Positions 7,912 to 15,455 of a DNA stretch of 64,000 bases are shown here, piece by piece. The DNA is from Marinobacter sp. es.048 (lineage in GTDB: Bacteria; Pseudomonadota; Gammaproteobacteria; Pseudomonadales; Oleiphilaceae): the NCBI RefSeq assembly GCF_900188435.1, contig NZ_FYFA01000001.1, forward strand, positions 2,108,001 to 2,172,000, given 5' to 3'. The notes below the pieces were generated by a model, which ran no database searches, had not been told where the DNA came from, and saw only the letters and a program-made list of their open reading frames with translations. How positions within the stretch are numbered: position 1 is the first letter of the stretch; each line of letters opens with the position of its first letter. A program made the position numbers and the translations under genes.

Positions 7912-8694
7912 TCAGTATTTGTCGCCGTAGTACTCTTTCTCGGAGACGATGCGTGTCTCGAGTGAGCAGATGTTTTCGATCGTGCAGACCACAGTGTCTC
8001 CGGGCTGCATATCGACCACGCCGTGCGGAGTGCCGGTAGCGATCATGTCACCCGGGTTCAGGGTCATGATCTTGCTCAGGTATTCCACCAGGAACGGAAT
8101 GTCGAAGATCATATCTTTCGTTGAGCCGTCCTGGGTGGTCTTGCCGTTGACCTCGGTCGTCAGGCGCAGGTTATTGACGTCTGCGATGTCATCGCGGTCG
8201 ACAATCCATGGTCCCATCGGCAACAGGGAGTCCCGGCTCTTCACCCGCAGGTTCGGGCGATAGTAGTTTTCCAGATAGTCGCGAATGGCAAAGTCGTTAC
8301 AGACGGTGAAGCCTGCGACGTAATCCATCGCATCTTCACGTTTGATGTTCTTGCCCGCTTTGCCGACTACCGCCACGAGCTCGCACTCGTAATGCTGGAA
8401 CTCGATATTGTCGGGGCGGTAGCTCACTTGCTTGTGCCCGGTCAGGCTATTGGCATGCTTGATGAACACCAACGGTTCCTTGGGCGGCTCGAACGCCAGT
8501 TCCGTGGCGTGGTCGGCGTAGTTCAGGCCCAGTGCGAAGATGGTGCCAGGCTTCTTGACCGGTGGCAGCCAGGTGATGTCATCGGAATCCAGGGTTACGT
8601 CCAGCTCCCGGCCGTCGGTGGTGGTGATTCGATCGTTGGCGTCGATGTCGATATCGAGCTCGCGGCCTTCGAAAATGATGCGTGCATGTCTCAT
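7912..8694 (-). CDS. hpaG2: homoprotocatechuate isomerase/decarboxylase, C-terminal-type subunit (FAH family)
   Basis: This is a 260-residue fumarylacetoacetate-hydrolase-fold protein matching the C-terminal half of E. coli HpaG. HpaG decarboxylates 5-oxopent-3-ene-1,2,5-tricarboxylate and isomerises the product to 2-oxohept-3-ene-1,7-dioate. The family metal ligands are present: Glu103 and Glu105 in HYECELVAVVG and Asp134 in VCNDFAIRDY. GLNYADHATE (56-65) and GDMIATGTPHGV are typical. It starts three bases after the hpaG1 stop, with GGGAGA inside the end of hpaG1, so the two should be made together. In enteric bacteria the two halves are one fused polypeptide; here they are separate. Confidence 0.94.
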   Translation of the reverse strand: MRHARIIFEGRELDIDIDANDRITTTDGRELDVTLDSDDITWLPPVKKPGTIFALGLNYADHATELAFEPPKEPLVFIKHANSLTGHKQVSYRPDNIEFQHYECELVAVVGKAGKNIKREDAMDYVAGFTVCNDFAIRDYLENYYRPNLRVKSRDSLLPMGPWIVDRDDIADVNNLRLTTEVNGKTTQDGSTKDMIFDIPFLVEYLSKIMTLNPGDMIATGTPHGVVDMQPGDTVVCTIENICSLETRIVSEKEYYGDKY

Positions 8695-8697
8695 GGA

Positions 8698-9366
8698 TCA
8701 GGCGTCTCCCAGTGTGTTGGTCAGGGTGCCGACACCCTTGATGGTTGCTTCCACTCTGTCGCCCCTCGCCACGGGGACCCGGTCACCGGCAAAGCCGACG
8801 GCGATGACCTCTCCCGGTTGCAGGGTCATGATCCGGGAGATCTTGCTGATCAGTTCGGCAACACTGCGCTCCATATTTGCCAACGGAAACGCGCTTTTCT
8901 GTTCACCATTGATCTGAATGGTGACAGTGAGGGCTTCCGGATCGGCAACGATGTCGGCCGGCACGATCTCCGGCCCGACCGGTGCGGACGTGTCCAGGCA
9001 CTTGCCTTTGATGTCGGGCCGGAAGTAGCTCACCTCGGGAAGGGAAAAATCGCAGACGATGGTGTAGCCGCGGATATAATCGAGTGCTTCGGCCTGACTG
9101 ACCCGGCAGGTCTCCCGGCCGATGACCACGCCCAGGCTGGCGCCAACGACCATGGCTGGCACATCGTTGCCATCGAAATCCTTTGCCCATTCCACCTCGG
9201 CACCGTCCACGTTCCAGGTATTACGCGGCTTGTAGTAAAGCACCGGTTGGGTCGGTGGTTTCTTGTAGGGCGCCTCGTTGAACGTGTCTTGCAGAGCTGC
9301 CAGTTGCGACTTGTCATTCAGTGCGACGCAGACGAGCTTGCTGTTAACCAGGGTGTTTGCTGTCAT
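8698..9366 (-). CDS. hpaG1: homoprotocatechuate isomerase/decarboxylase, N-terminal-type subunit (FAH family)
   Basis: This 222-residue protein matches the N-terminal half of E. coli HpaG (LVCVALNDKSQLAALQDTFN, YKKPPTQPVLYYKPRNT). It has the same fold as its neighbour, but the acidic metal ligands are replaced: the place of the E-x-E pair reads GASLGVVIG near residues 76-83. I infer that this subunit does not hold the metal itself and works with HpaG2. I chose the ATG at 9366, which has AAAGG upstream and aligns with the family start. An ATG-like start at 9402 would overlap hpaI. It lies 32 bases after hpaI. Confidence 0.92.
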   Translation of the reverse strand: MTANTLVNSKLVCVALNDKSQLAALQDTFNEAPYKKPPTQPVLYYKPRNTWNVDGAEVEWAKDFDGNDVPAMVVGASLGVVIGRETCRVSQAEALDYIRGYTIVCDFSLPEVSYFRPDIKGKCLDTSAPVGPEIVPADIVADPEALTVTIQINGEQKSAFPLANMERSVAELISKISRIMTLQPGEVIAVGFAGDRVPVARGDRVEATIKGVGTLTNTLGDA

Positions 9367-9398
9367 GAGTAACCTTTTGCTGTTACGGGGGGCATTTA

Positions 9399-10205
9399 TC
9401 AATAGCCGGCCTTGGGTTTGTCGTCTTCAACCGGAGCGCCCTGTTTGAATCGCTGCGCCAGCTTGCGAGTTTCCGTGGCGAGGATCATGGTGTCGACGCC
9501 CACGCCAACGAAATTGGCGCCTTGCTGGACATAGCTCTCTGCCAGGGATGGGTCGAGACAGAGCAGGCCAGCGTATTTGCCGGCAGCTCGTATTTTGCCG
9601 AGCCCCATGTTGATGGTGTCGACGACCGACGTGTTGCCAGCGTCGCCGATGTAGCCCATGGACGCGGACAGGTCGGACGGGCCGATGAAAACTCCGTCCA
9701 CCCCCTCAACTGCCAGGATCTCGTCGAGGTTGTCCATGGCGCTGGCGGTTTCCACCTGGACAATCAGGCAGATCTCATCATTGGCCTTTTTCACATAGCC
9801 CGGTACCTGATTCCAGCGGGCCGCCCGAGCGAGCGACGTGCCGAGGCCGCGGATACCGTCCGGTGGATAGCGAATCGCCCGCACGAGCTGTTTTGCCTGC
9901 TCTGCGTCCTCGACCATCGGTACCAGAAGGGTCTGCACACCGATATCAAGCAGCTGTTTGATCAGTGCGGTATCGCCTTCGACACAGCGCACGATCGGGG
10001 CGACGTCGTAAGGCGCCATTGCCTGCAGATGAGAAAGGATTGTGCGCAGGTCAAACGGCGCATGTTCGCCGTCGATGAGTAACCAGTCGAAGCCGGCCAC
10101 AGCAGCAATTTCGGCCGCGCTGTTGTCCGGCAGGCCCAGCCAGAGCCCATATTGGGTTTCACCTGTGGCCAGCCCCTGTTTGAAACGGTTCTTGGGCAGT
10201 TCCAT
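9399..10205 (-). CDS. hpaI: 4-hydroxy-2-oxoheptane-1,7-dioate aldolase
   Basis: HpaI is the last pathway enzyme, a metal-dependent class II aldolase that splits 4-hydroxy-2-oxoheptanedioate into pyruvate and succinate semialdehyde. The protein has 268 residues, like E. coli HpaI (about 262). Active-site positions are visible: His48 in DGEHAPFD, Arg73 in PIVRC, metal ligand Glu152 in QVETASAMDNL and Asp178 in IGPSDLSAS. GIRGLGTSLARAARWN is the usual loop. It lies 24 bases after hpaH and 32 bases before hpaG1. The C-terminal tail (DDKPKAGY) is slightly longer than usual. Confidence 0.97.
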   Translation of the reverse strand: MELPKNRFKQGLATGETQYGLWLGLPDNSAAEIAAVAGFDWLLIDGEHAPFDLRTILSHLQAMAPYDVAPIVRCVEGDTALIKQLLDIGVQTLLVPMVEDAEQAKQLVRAIRYPPDGIRGLGTSLARAARWNQVPGYVKKANDEICLIVQVETASAMDNLDEILAVEGVDGVFIGPSDLSASMGYIGDAGNTSVVDTINMGLGKIRAAGKYAGLLCLDPSLAESYVQQGANFVGVGVDTMILATETRKLAQRFKQGAPVEDDKPKAGY

Positions 10206-10229
10206 GGTCGTTTCCTCGGTGCAATCTGT

Positions 10230-11033
10230 TTATTCGAAGTTCAGGGCGACGCCACCCAGGGAACCGAAATCGGCATGCACGGTATCGCCGGCCTTGACCG
10301 GGACCGGACGGGTGAAGGAGCCGGACAGAACGACCTGACCCGGTTCGAGGCCAACGCCGTGTGGCGCAAAGCGCCTGCAAACCCACGAAATGCCCTTGAG
10401 CGGATTGCCCAGAACACCGCCAGCGAGACCAGTTTCTTCGATCTGGCCGTTCAGGTACAGCATGCAACCGGCCCAGCGCAGGTCCATGTCCATTGGCTTG
10501 ATGGGTCGACCTCCCATAACGATGCCGGCGTTGGCGGCATTGTCGGAAATGGTGTCGTAGACTTTGCGGGTGTAGCCGGTTCCGGGATCGGTACGCAGGC
10601 AGCGGGCCGCGATCAATTCGAGGGACGGGATGATGTAGTCGGTTGCGTTGATCACGTCGAAAATCGTGACATTGTCGCCGAACAGGGGCTTTTTCAGAAC
10701 AAAGGCCAGTTCGACCTCTATGCGCGGATCTAGGAAGTCCGACGCCTTGATGGTGGCGCCATCCTCGAGCAGCATGTCATCAAGCAGCACGCCATAGTCC
10801 GGTTCGTCGATATTTGACGACATCTGCATGGCACGGGAGGTCAGGCCAATCTTGTAGCCGATCACCTTACGACCTTCGGCCACCTTGCGATCCACCCAGG
10901 CTTTCTGGATGGCATACGCCTCGTCCATCGTCATGTCCGGATGCTCAAGGGTCAGGGCCGGGATCTGTTTACGGCTGGTCTCAGCCTGGTACAGGCGGTC
11001 GGCAGCCGTTTCGATCTGATCTTTCGTCAACAT
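10230..11033 (-). CDS. hpaH: 2-oxohept-3-ene-1,7-dioate hydratase
   Basis: HpaH adds water to 2-oxohept-3-ene-1,7-dioate to give 4-hydroxy-2-oxoheptanedioate, the substrate of HpaI. From the ATG at 11033 the protein has 267 residues, the same length as E. coli HpaH; a longer frame begins upstream but has no family support. Metal ligands Glu106 and Glu108 are in RIEVELAFV, and GYKIGLTSRAMQ (59-70) is the family signature. It is first in the leftward operon hpaH-I-G1-G2-E-A. Its promoter lies about 115 bases upstream, leaving an untranslated leader of roughly 110 bases. Confidence 0.96.
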   Translation of the reverse strand: MLTKDQIETAADRLYQAETSRKQIPALTLEHPDMTMDEAYAIQKAWVDRKVAEGRKVIGYKIGLTSRAMQMSSNIDEPDYGVLLDDMLLEDGATIKASDFLDPRIEVELAFVLKKPLFGDNVTIFDVINATDYIIPSLELIAARCLRTDPGTGYTRKVYDTISDNAANAGIVMGGRPIKPMDMDLRWAGCMLYLNGQIEETGLAGGVLGNPLKGISWVCRRFAPHGVGLEPGQVVLSGSFTRPVPVKAGDTVHADFGSLGGVALNFE

Positions 11034-11149
11034 GCTTGCAATGCACCTTTTTTGTTGTCGGGTGGATGACCCATGGTGGTCTTTCGCGGGCTGCATTGGC
11101 CCGAGTCTGGAGACCGGGGCAGGCGATGGGCCGAGCCGGTCTATTTGGT

Positions 11150-11177
11150 ATTTTAGTTAACATATTAACTAAGTCAA
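11150..11177 (-). promoter_or_regulatory. hpaH operon promoter with embedded HpaR-type operator
   Basis: On the minus strand -35 TTGACT (11177-11172) and -10 TAAAAT (11155-11150) are 16 bases apart. The spacer is occupied by AGTTAACATATTAACT (11155-11170), the most symmetric full-length copy of the motif (7 of 8 positions). A repressor bound here would cover both promoter elements. Confidence 0.72.
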
Positions 11178-11237
11178 GCCTCCGGTTGGGCGCTGTTCAA
11201 CGCTCATTTCCGGGCCAATTTCATTTTCAGGACCGAG

Positions 11238-11266
11238 TTGACAAAACTTAATATGTTAATTAGATT
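11238..11266 (+). promoter_or_regulatory. hpaF-TRAP promoter with embedded HpaR-type operator
   Basis: TTGACA (11238-11243) and TAGATT (11261-11266) are exactly 17 bases apart. ACTTAATATGTTAATT (11246-11261) fills the spacer and shares the TTAA-N4-TTAA core of the other copies. This ties hpaF and probably the TRAP transporter to the same repressor as the degradative genes. Confidence 0.74.
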
Positions 11267-11343
11267 CTGGGATGTGCCCGTCTTGCGAATGTTGCCGGGG
11301 ACGTCCAATAACAACGATGAACCTTTCAACCGGGACTCATCCT

Positions 11344-11730
11344 ATGCCTCATTTCATCGTCGAGTATTCAGGTAACCTCCACGACCGTCTGGAATTCCAG
11401 TCGCTGTTCTCACGTCTACACGAATACGTTGTCTCTACCGGGGCTTTCCCCATCGGTGGCGTTCGTAGTCGGGCTATTCGTTGTGATGACTTCCGGGTTG
11501 CGGATGGCAGGGAGGACTTCTCGTTCCTCAATCTGACCCTGAAGATTGGCCATGGTCGGGACATGGCGCTGAAAAAGGAAGTCGCAAAGCGGGTGTTCGA
11601 CATTCTCTGCGACTGGATGAAACCCGTCACCGATACCAGCTATTGCCAGATCTCATTCGAGATGACCGAGCTGGATCCTGTTCTCAAGTTCAACAAGAAC
11701 AATATTCATCCTCTGTTCTCAAATAACTGA
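11344..11730 (+). CDS. hpaF: 5-carboxymethyl-2-hydroxymuconate delta-isomerase
   Basis: HpaF converts 5-carboxymethyl-2-hydroxymuconate to 5-oxopent-3-ene-1,2,5-tricarboxylate, between HpaE and HpaG. The protein has 128 residues, the usual size, and begins Met-Pro-His-Phe; Pro2 becomes the N-terminal catalytic base of the tautomerase superfamily after Met is removed. FPIGGVRSRAIRCDDFRVAD (35-54) is the family signature. I chose the ATG at 11344, since the upstream extension would destroy the Pro1 mechanism. Unlike the other lower-pathway genes it is transcribed to the right and heads the TRAP transporter group, 121 bases before dctP. Confidence 0.95.
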   Translation: MPHFIVEYSGNLHDRLEFQSLFSRLHEYVVSTGAFPIGGVRSRAIRCDDFRVADGREDFSFLNLTLKIGHGRDMALKKEVAKRVFDILCDWMKPVTDTSYCQISFEMTELDPVLKFNKNNIHPLFSNN

Positions 11731-11851
11731 CGAGAGTTTGATACCGGTGGCGCTGCAGGACCTGTAGTCGCTGCTTCAGAAAGATTCGCGGGCCTTTCAG
11801 GGCCGCGGCAAAGCAAGTAAAAAGTACAAAACAATCAGGAGATAGGCCGTT

Positions 11852-12889
11852 ATGACAAAAACAAAGCACTTCACCAAAGCCGCTATCCTTTCACTCGGGC
11901 TGGCAATATCCGGCAGCGCTTTCGCTGCCACGACGCTGCACGTGGGGACCTGGCTGCCGCCGACCAACCCACAGAACGCTGAGGTATGGCCGACCTGGGC
12001 CAAATGGGTCGAAGAGGCAACCGAAGGACGGGTTAAGGTCGAAATCGAAAACGATCTGGGCCACCCGAAAACCATGTTCCAGCTGGTGGAGGACGGTGTT
12101 GTCAATGCCGGATTCAGTTACCACGGTTACGTTCCGGGACGTTTTAAATTGCCCCAGATTGTGGAGTTGCCGGGCCTGGGTGTAGGCGCTGAGGCAGGCT
12201 CGGTAGCACTCTGGCGGGTGTATAACAAGTACTTCATGGATTCCGGCGAGTTTGAAGGTTTGACCCTCTTGGGCATGTTTACTCATGGTCCGGGCTATAT
12301 CCATTCCATTGAGCCAATCACTTCTTTCGAACAGATAAAGGGCAAGAAGATTCGCATTGGCGGCGGCGTCCAGAGCGAGCTTGGCGAGCGAATGGGCGTG
12401 ACTCCGGTTTCGGCGCCAGCCCCGAAAGTTTATCAAATGATGCAGCAAGGAGTGATAGATGGAGCCTTCCTTCCCATTGGTGAGCAAAAGACTCTGCGTC
12501 TGAAAGAGGTTGCGCCCAACGTTACCATGCTCCCTGGAGGCATGTATCTCGGTAGCTTTTCCATGTTCATCGACCCGTACTTCCTGGAACAGCTGGACCC
12601 CAAGGATCGCGAGGCGATCATGAGCGTATCGGGTGAAAAACTCTCCGCCCTGGCCGGGCGTGCCTGGGATGGTATTGATGACGAGGGCCTGAAGGCCGCG
12701 CAGGAAGCGGGCGTCAACATCATTCGCGTTAAGGAAGGGGATCCGATGGCACAGGAGTTCCAGAAGCTGATTAAGGGTATGGATGAGCAGTGGATCCAGA
12801 ATGTGTCTGATCGTGCCCCGAATGCCGGGCAGGCGCTCAAAGAGCTGCGGACCGTAGCCCGAGAGTATGAGCGTGAGCACCAGGAGTAA
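11852..12889 (+). CDS. dctP: TRAP transporter periplasmic binding protein DctP
   Basis: This is a 345-residue solute-binding protein of a tripartite ATP-independent periplasmic transporter. A signal peptide is clear (hydrophobic core 10-22, probable cleavage after GSAFA at residue 25). The body follows the DctP family, with KGKKIRIGGG carrying the conserved arginine that binds the ligand carboxylate. AGGAGA lies before the ATG. It is followed four bases later by dctQ and then dctM. Because it shares a promoter region with hpaF, the likely cargo is an aromatic acid such as 4-hydroxyphenylacetate or homoprotocatechuate; this is inference from context. Confidence 0.92.
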   Translation: MTKTKHFTKAAILSLGLAISGSAFAATTLHVGTWLPPTNPQNAEVWPTWAKWVEEATEGRVKVEIENDLGHPKTMFQLVEDGVVNAGFSYHGYVPGRFKLPQIVELPGLGVGAEAGSVALWRVYNKYFMDSGEFEGLTLLGMFTHGPGYIHSIEPITSFEQIKGKKIRIGGGVQSELGERMGVTPVSAPAPKVYQMMQQGVIDGAFLPIGEQKTLRLKEVAPNVTMLPGGMYLGSFSMFIDPYFLEQLDPKDREAIMSVSGEKLSALAGRAWDGIDDEGLKAAQEAGVNIIRVKEGDPMAQEFQKLIKGMDEQWIQNVSDRAPNAGQALKELRTVAREYEREHQE

Positions 12890-12893
12890 CCTC

Positions 12894-13409
12894 ATGTCTC
12901 TCGCTACATGGGTCAACAGGCACTACAGCGAGAAAGGGCCAGCCAAGTGGCTGGTCTTCTTTCTGGAGGTTGTAGCAGCGTCAGTTCTCTTCCTGCTCAT
13001 GTTGACTACCTGCCTGGATGTGGCCGGTCGTTATCTTTTCAACAATCCCATCCCCGGTGCCACCGAGCTAACCCGGCTTGGCCTCGCTCTGATGGTATTC
13101 GCTGCGATGCCCGTTATCACCTATCGGGGCGGGCATATCGTGGTGGATCTTCTGGATAAAGTGCTAGGGCAGGCGGTATTGAAGGCTCTCGGACTGATTT
13201 CCGCCCTGATTATTTCCTCTTCGATGTACTTCCTTGCAGTAAGAATCTTTGAGCTTGGCGAGAGATCAATACGGCGTGGTGTTGTGACGGAATTCCTCGG
13301 CCTGCCCAGTGGGTATATCACCGAGTACATTGCCATCATGAGCTGGCTTACCGCCGCGTGCATGATAACGCTCGGCGTCTATCGCATCCTGTTCACTCCT
13401 GAAAAATAA
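12894..13409 (+). CDS. dctQ: TRAP transporter small permease DctQ
   Basis: This is the 171-residue small membrane subunit of the TRAP transporter, with four predicted membrane helices (about 20-42, 58-74, 96-116 and 141-161). GRYLFNNPIPGATELTRLGL between helices 1 and 2 is the DctQ signature. I chose the ATG at 12894 because AGGAG from the end of dctP lies seven bases upstream; a start at 12867 would overlap dctP by 23 bases. dctM follows after 23 bases. Confidence 0.9.
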   Translation: MSLATWVNRHYSEKGPAKWLVFFLEVVAASVLFLLMLTTCLDVAGRYLFNNPIPGATELTRLGLALMVFAAMPVITYRGGHIVVDLLDKVLGQAVLKALGLISALIISSSMYFLAVRIFELGERSIRRGVVTEFLGLPSGYITEYIAIMSWLTAACMITLGVYRILFTPEK

Positions 13410-13432
13410 ATCACTCAGTTACGGGAAATTCT

Positions 13433-14761
13433 ATGACCGTCGTGCTGACCGGCTTTGCCGTTCTCCTTTTCATGATCGTGGTTCTGAGGGTGCCGATTGC
13501 CTTTGCCATGGGCCTGGTCGGTTTCTTTGGTTTTGCCTTTCTGATGGGCTTGGACCTGAACAACGTCATGGATTTCCGCTGGCGGGGTGCCCTGTCCATG
13601 GCGTCGAACCGGGTGATCGATACGGTCCAGAATTATGGCCTTTCGGTCATTCCTTTGTTCGTTCTGATGGGTAACCTCGTGACCCGCTCCGGCCTGGCCC
13701 AAGAGCTTTATCAGGTTTCCAATGCCTTCCTCGGCCATCGAAAGGGCGGATTGTCCATGGCAACGGTAGTAGCCTGTGGCGGTTTCTCGGCGATCTGTGG
13801 CTCCAGTCTGGCAACCTCGGCCACCATGGGCAAGGTCGCCATGCCACCGATGCGCAAATACGGTTATGCCGACTCGTTGGCTACCGCCTCTATTGCTGCT
13901 GGCGGCACTCTGGGAATCCTGATTCCGCCGAGCGTCATTCTGATTATTTACGGCCTGTTGACGGAGTCCTCTATCCGTGAACTGTTCGCCGCCGGTTTCA
14001 TTCCGGGCATCGTCGGCATGCTGATGTATATGGTCGCGGTGCGTTATGTCGTCTGGCGGGATCCCAGCGCCGGCCCTGCGGGCGAGAAAGCCGAATGGCC
14101 GGAACGTTTGCGCGCCCTGAAAGACGTTTGGGGCGTTTTACTGTTGTTCACCGTCGTCATGGGCGGTATCTATCTGGGTGTCTTCACGCCGACGGAAGCG
14201 GCGGGCATCGGTGCCGGTGGCGCTTTCATAATTGCCCTTGCCCGGCGCAGCCTTACTGTTGCAACGCTCTTCGAAACACTGACGGATACAGCGCGCACTT
14301 CCGCGATGCTGTTCGCCGTGGTGATCGGGGCGCTGATTTTCTCGGACTTTATTAACCGGGCCGGGCTGCCAGACATGCTGCTGGGGTTTGTGACTGGGCT
14401 GGATGTGGCCCCGATTTTCGTGATTCTGGCAATTCTGGCTATTTATATTGTGCTTGGGATGGTGTTTGAGAGCTTGTCGATGATCCTGCTGACGGTGCCC
14501 GTATTCTATCCGCTGGTGGAAAGTATGGGCTTCGATCTGGTGTGGTTTGGAATAGTTGTCGTTGTTGTGACAGAGATCAGTCTGATCACGCCACCCGTCG
14601 GCATGAACGTCTTTGTGCTCAGTGCCGTATTGCGGGATGTTAAAACGGGCACTATCTTCAAGGGTGTTACCCCGTTCTGGTGTGCCGATATTGTGCGCTT
14701 GGCGCTGATTGTATTTGTTGCTCAGATTGCACTGTTTTTGCCGGAGCTGCTTTACCATTAA
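13433..14761 (+). CDS. dctM: TRAP transporter large permease DctM
   Basis: This is the 442-residue large membrane subunit, about twelve hydrophobic segments, which carries the sodium-coupled transport path. Typical DctM stretches are AICGSSLATSATMGKVAMPPMRKYGY, shown here in part as GSSLATSATMGKVAMP, then GTLGILIPPSVILIIYG, FTPTEAAGIGA and the C-terminal LITPPVGMNVFV. No strong ribosome-binding site precedes the ATG, so coupling to dctQ is likely. The universal stress protein gene follows after 42 bases. Confidence 0.94.
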   Translation: MTVVLTGFAVLLFMIVVLRVPIAFAMGLVGFFGFAFLMGLDLNNVMDFRWRGALSMASNRVIDTVQNYGLSVIPLFVLMGNLVTRSGLAQELYQVSNAFLGHRKGGLSMATVVACGGFSAICGSSLATSATMGKVAMPPMRKYGYADSLATASIAAGGTLGILIPPSVILIIYGLLTESSIRELFAAGFIPGIVGMLMYMVAVRYVVWRDPSAGPAGEKAEWPERLRALKDVWGVLLLFTVVMGGIYLGVFTPTEAAGIGAGGAFIIALARRSLTVATLFETLTDTARTSAMLFAVVIGALIFSDFINRAGLPDMLLGFVTGLDVAPIFVILAILAIYIVLGMVFESLSMILLTVPVFYPLVESMGFDLVWFGIVVVVVTEISLITPPVGMNVFVLSAVLRDVKTGTIFKGVTPFWCADIVRLALIVFVAQIALFLPELLYH

Positions 14762-14803
14762 GCGGCACAGCCTCATCTCTCATTGGTGGATAGAGGAGAA
14801 AAA

Positions 14804-15298
14804 ATGTTTCATGACGTAAAAAAAATATTATATGTCTCCGATCTCGAACAAGGTTCCCGTCCGGCATTCCGGGCAGCGGTCAGCTTGTGTGGCCATTACT
14901 CAGGGGCTCAGATCACCTATCTGCATGTAATTGAGTCTTTGTCGGGTACAACTCGCAGCCTGTTGAGTAACATGATGGAAAAAAGCGAGCTCGACGAGAT
15001 GCTGCAGAAGGGCGTTGAAGCATTGAGTGTCAAGGTCCGCGAGCGAATTGAACGTTTCTGTGCGGAAGAACTGGAAGAGCACGAAGTGTTAAGCCTGAAG
15101 AACATTGAGGCGCGCATCGAGGAAGGTACGCCCTGGCGTAAAATTCTTGAGGTCGGCGACGACATGAATGCCGATGTGATCGTTATGGGAACTCGCAAGC
15201 ACAGCTCGTTAGGGCAGGCATTGATTGGCTCTACCGCGACCAAAACACTGACCAACTCGAAACGTCCGGTGCTGATCGTGCCCCTCGGTGTGGCCTGA
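14804..15298 (+). CDS. universal stress protein (UspA family) linked to the TRAP transporter
   Basis: This is a 164-residue cytosolic UspA-domain protein. The nucleotide-binding signature is present near the C-terminus: VMGTRKHSSLGQALIGSTA, following the G-x2-G-x9-G-(S/T) pattern of ATP-binding members. AGGAGAAAAA lies before the ATG at 14804. A UspA protein as the last gene of a TRAP operon is known from TeaD of the Halomonas ectoine transporter TeaABC, where it modulates transport; a similar role here is inference. A strong hairpin terminator follows, shared with the convergent acnB. Confidence 0.9.
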   Translation: MFHDVKKILYVSDLEQGSRPAFRAAVSLCGHYSGAQITYLHVIESLSGTTRSLLSNMMEKSELDEMLQKGVEALSVKVRERIERFCAEELEEHEVLSLKNIEARIEEGTPWRKILEVGDDMNADVIVMGTRKHSSLGQALIGSTATKTLTNSKRPVLIVPLGVA

Positions 15299-15399
15299 CG
15301 CGAAGGCGCTGATTGGGGCGCAAAGTGGGTGAAGTGGATTACCCTGACGATGTTGGCTGCCATACTGATAAGGCTGGTGTTGTTCTAGCAGACAATTAA

Positions 15400-15426
15400 A
15401 AACGCCAGCCCCGGGGGCTGGCGTTT
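15400..15426. terminator. bidirectional terminator between usp and acnB
   Basis: AAACGCCAGCCCC (15400-15412) and GGGGCTGGCGTTT (15414-15426) form a nearly loopless GC-rich hairpin with A and T tails on both sides, suited to ending transcription of both convergent genes. Confidence 0.85.
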
Positions 15427-15455
15427 GCACGGAGCTCGACCTTGAAGGTCAGGCC

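Larger units (their letters stand above)
11034..11343. promoter_or_regulatory. divergent control region between hpaH and hpaF
   Basis: This 310-base stretch has no gene. It holds back-to-back promoters for the leftward hpaH operon and the rightward hpaF-TRAP group, each with its own HpaR-type operator; the operator centres are 91 bases apart. Beyond these and the two untranslated leaders I see nothing else in it. Confidence 0.8.
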
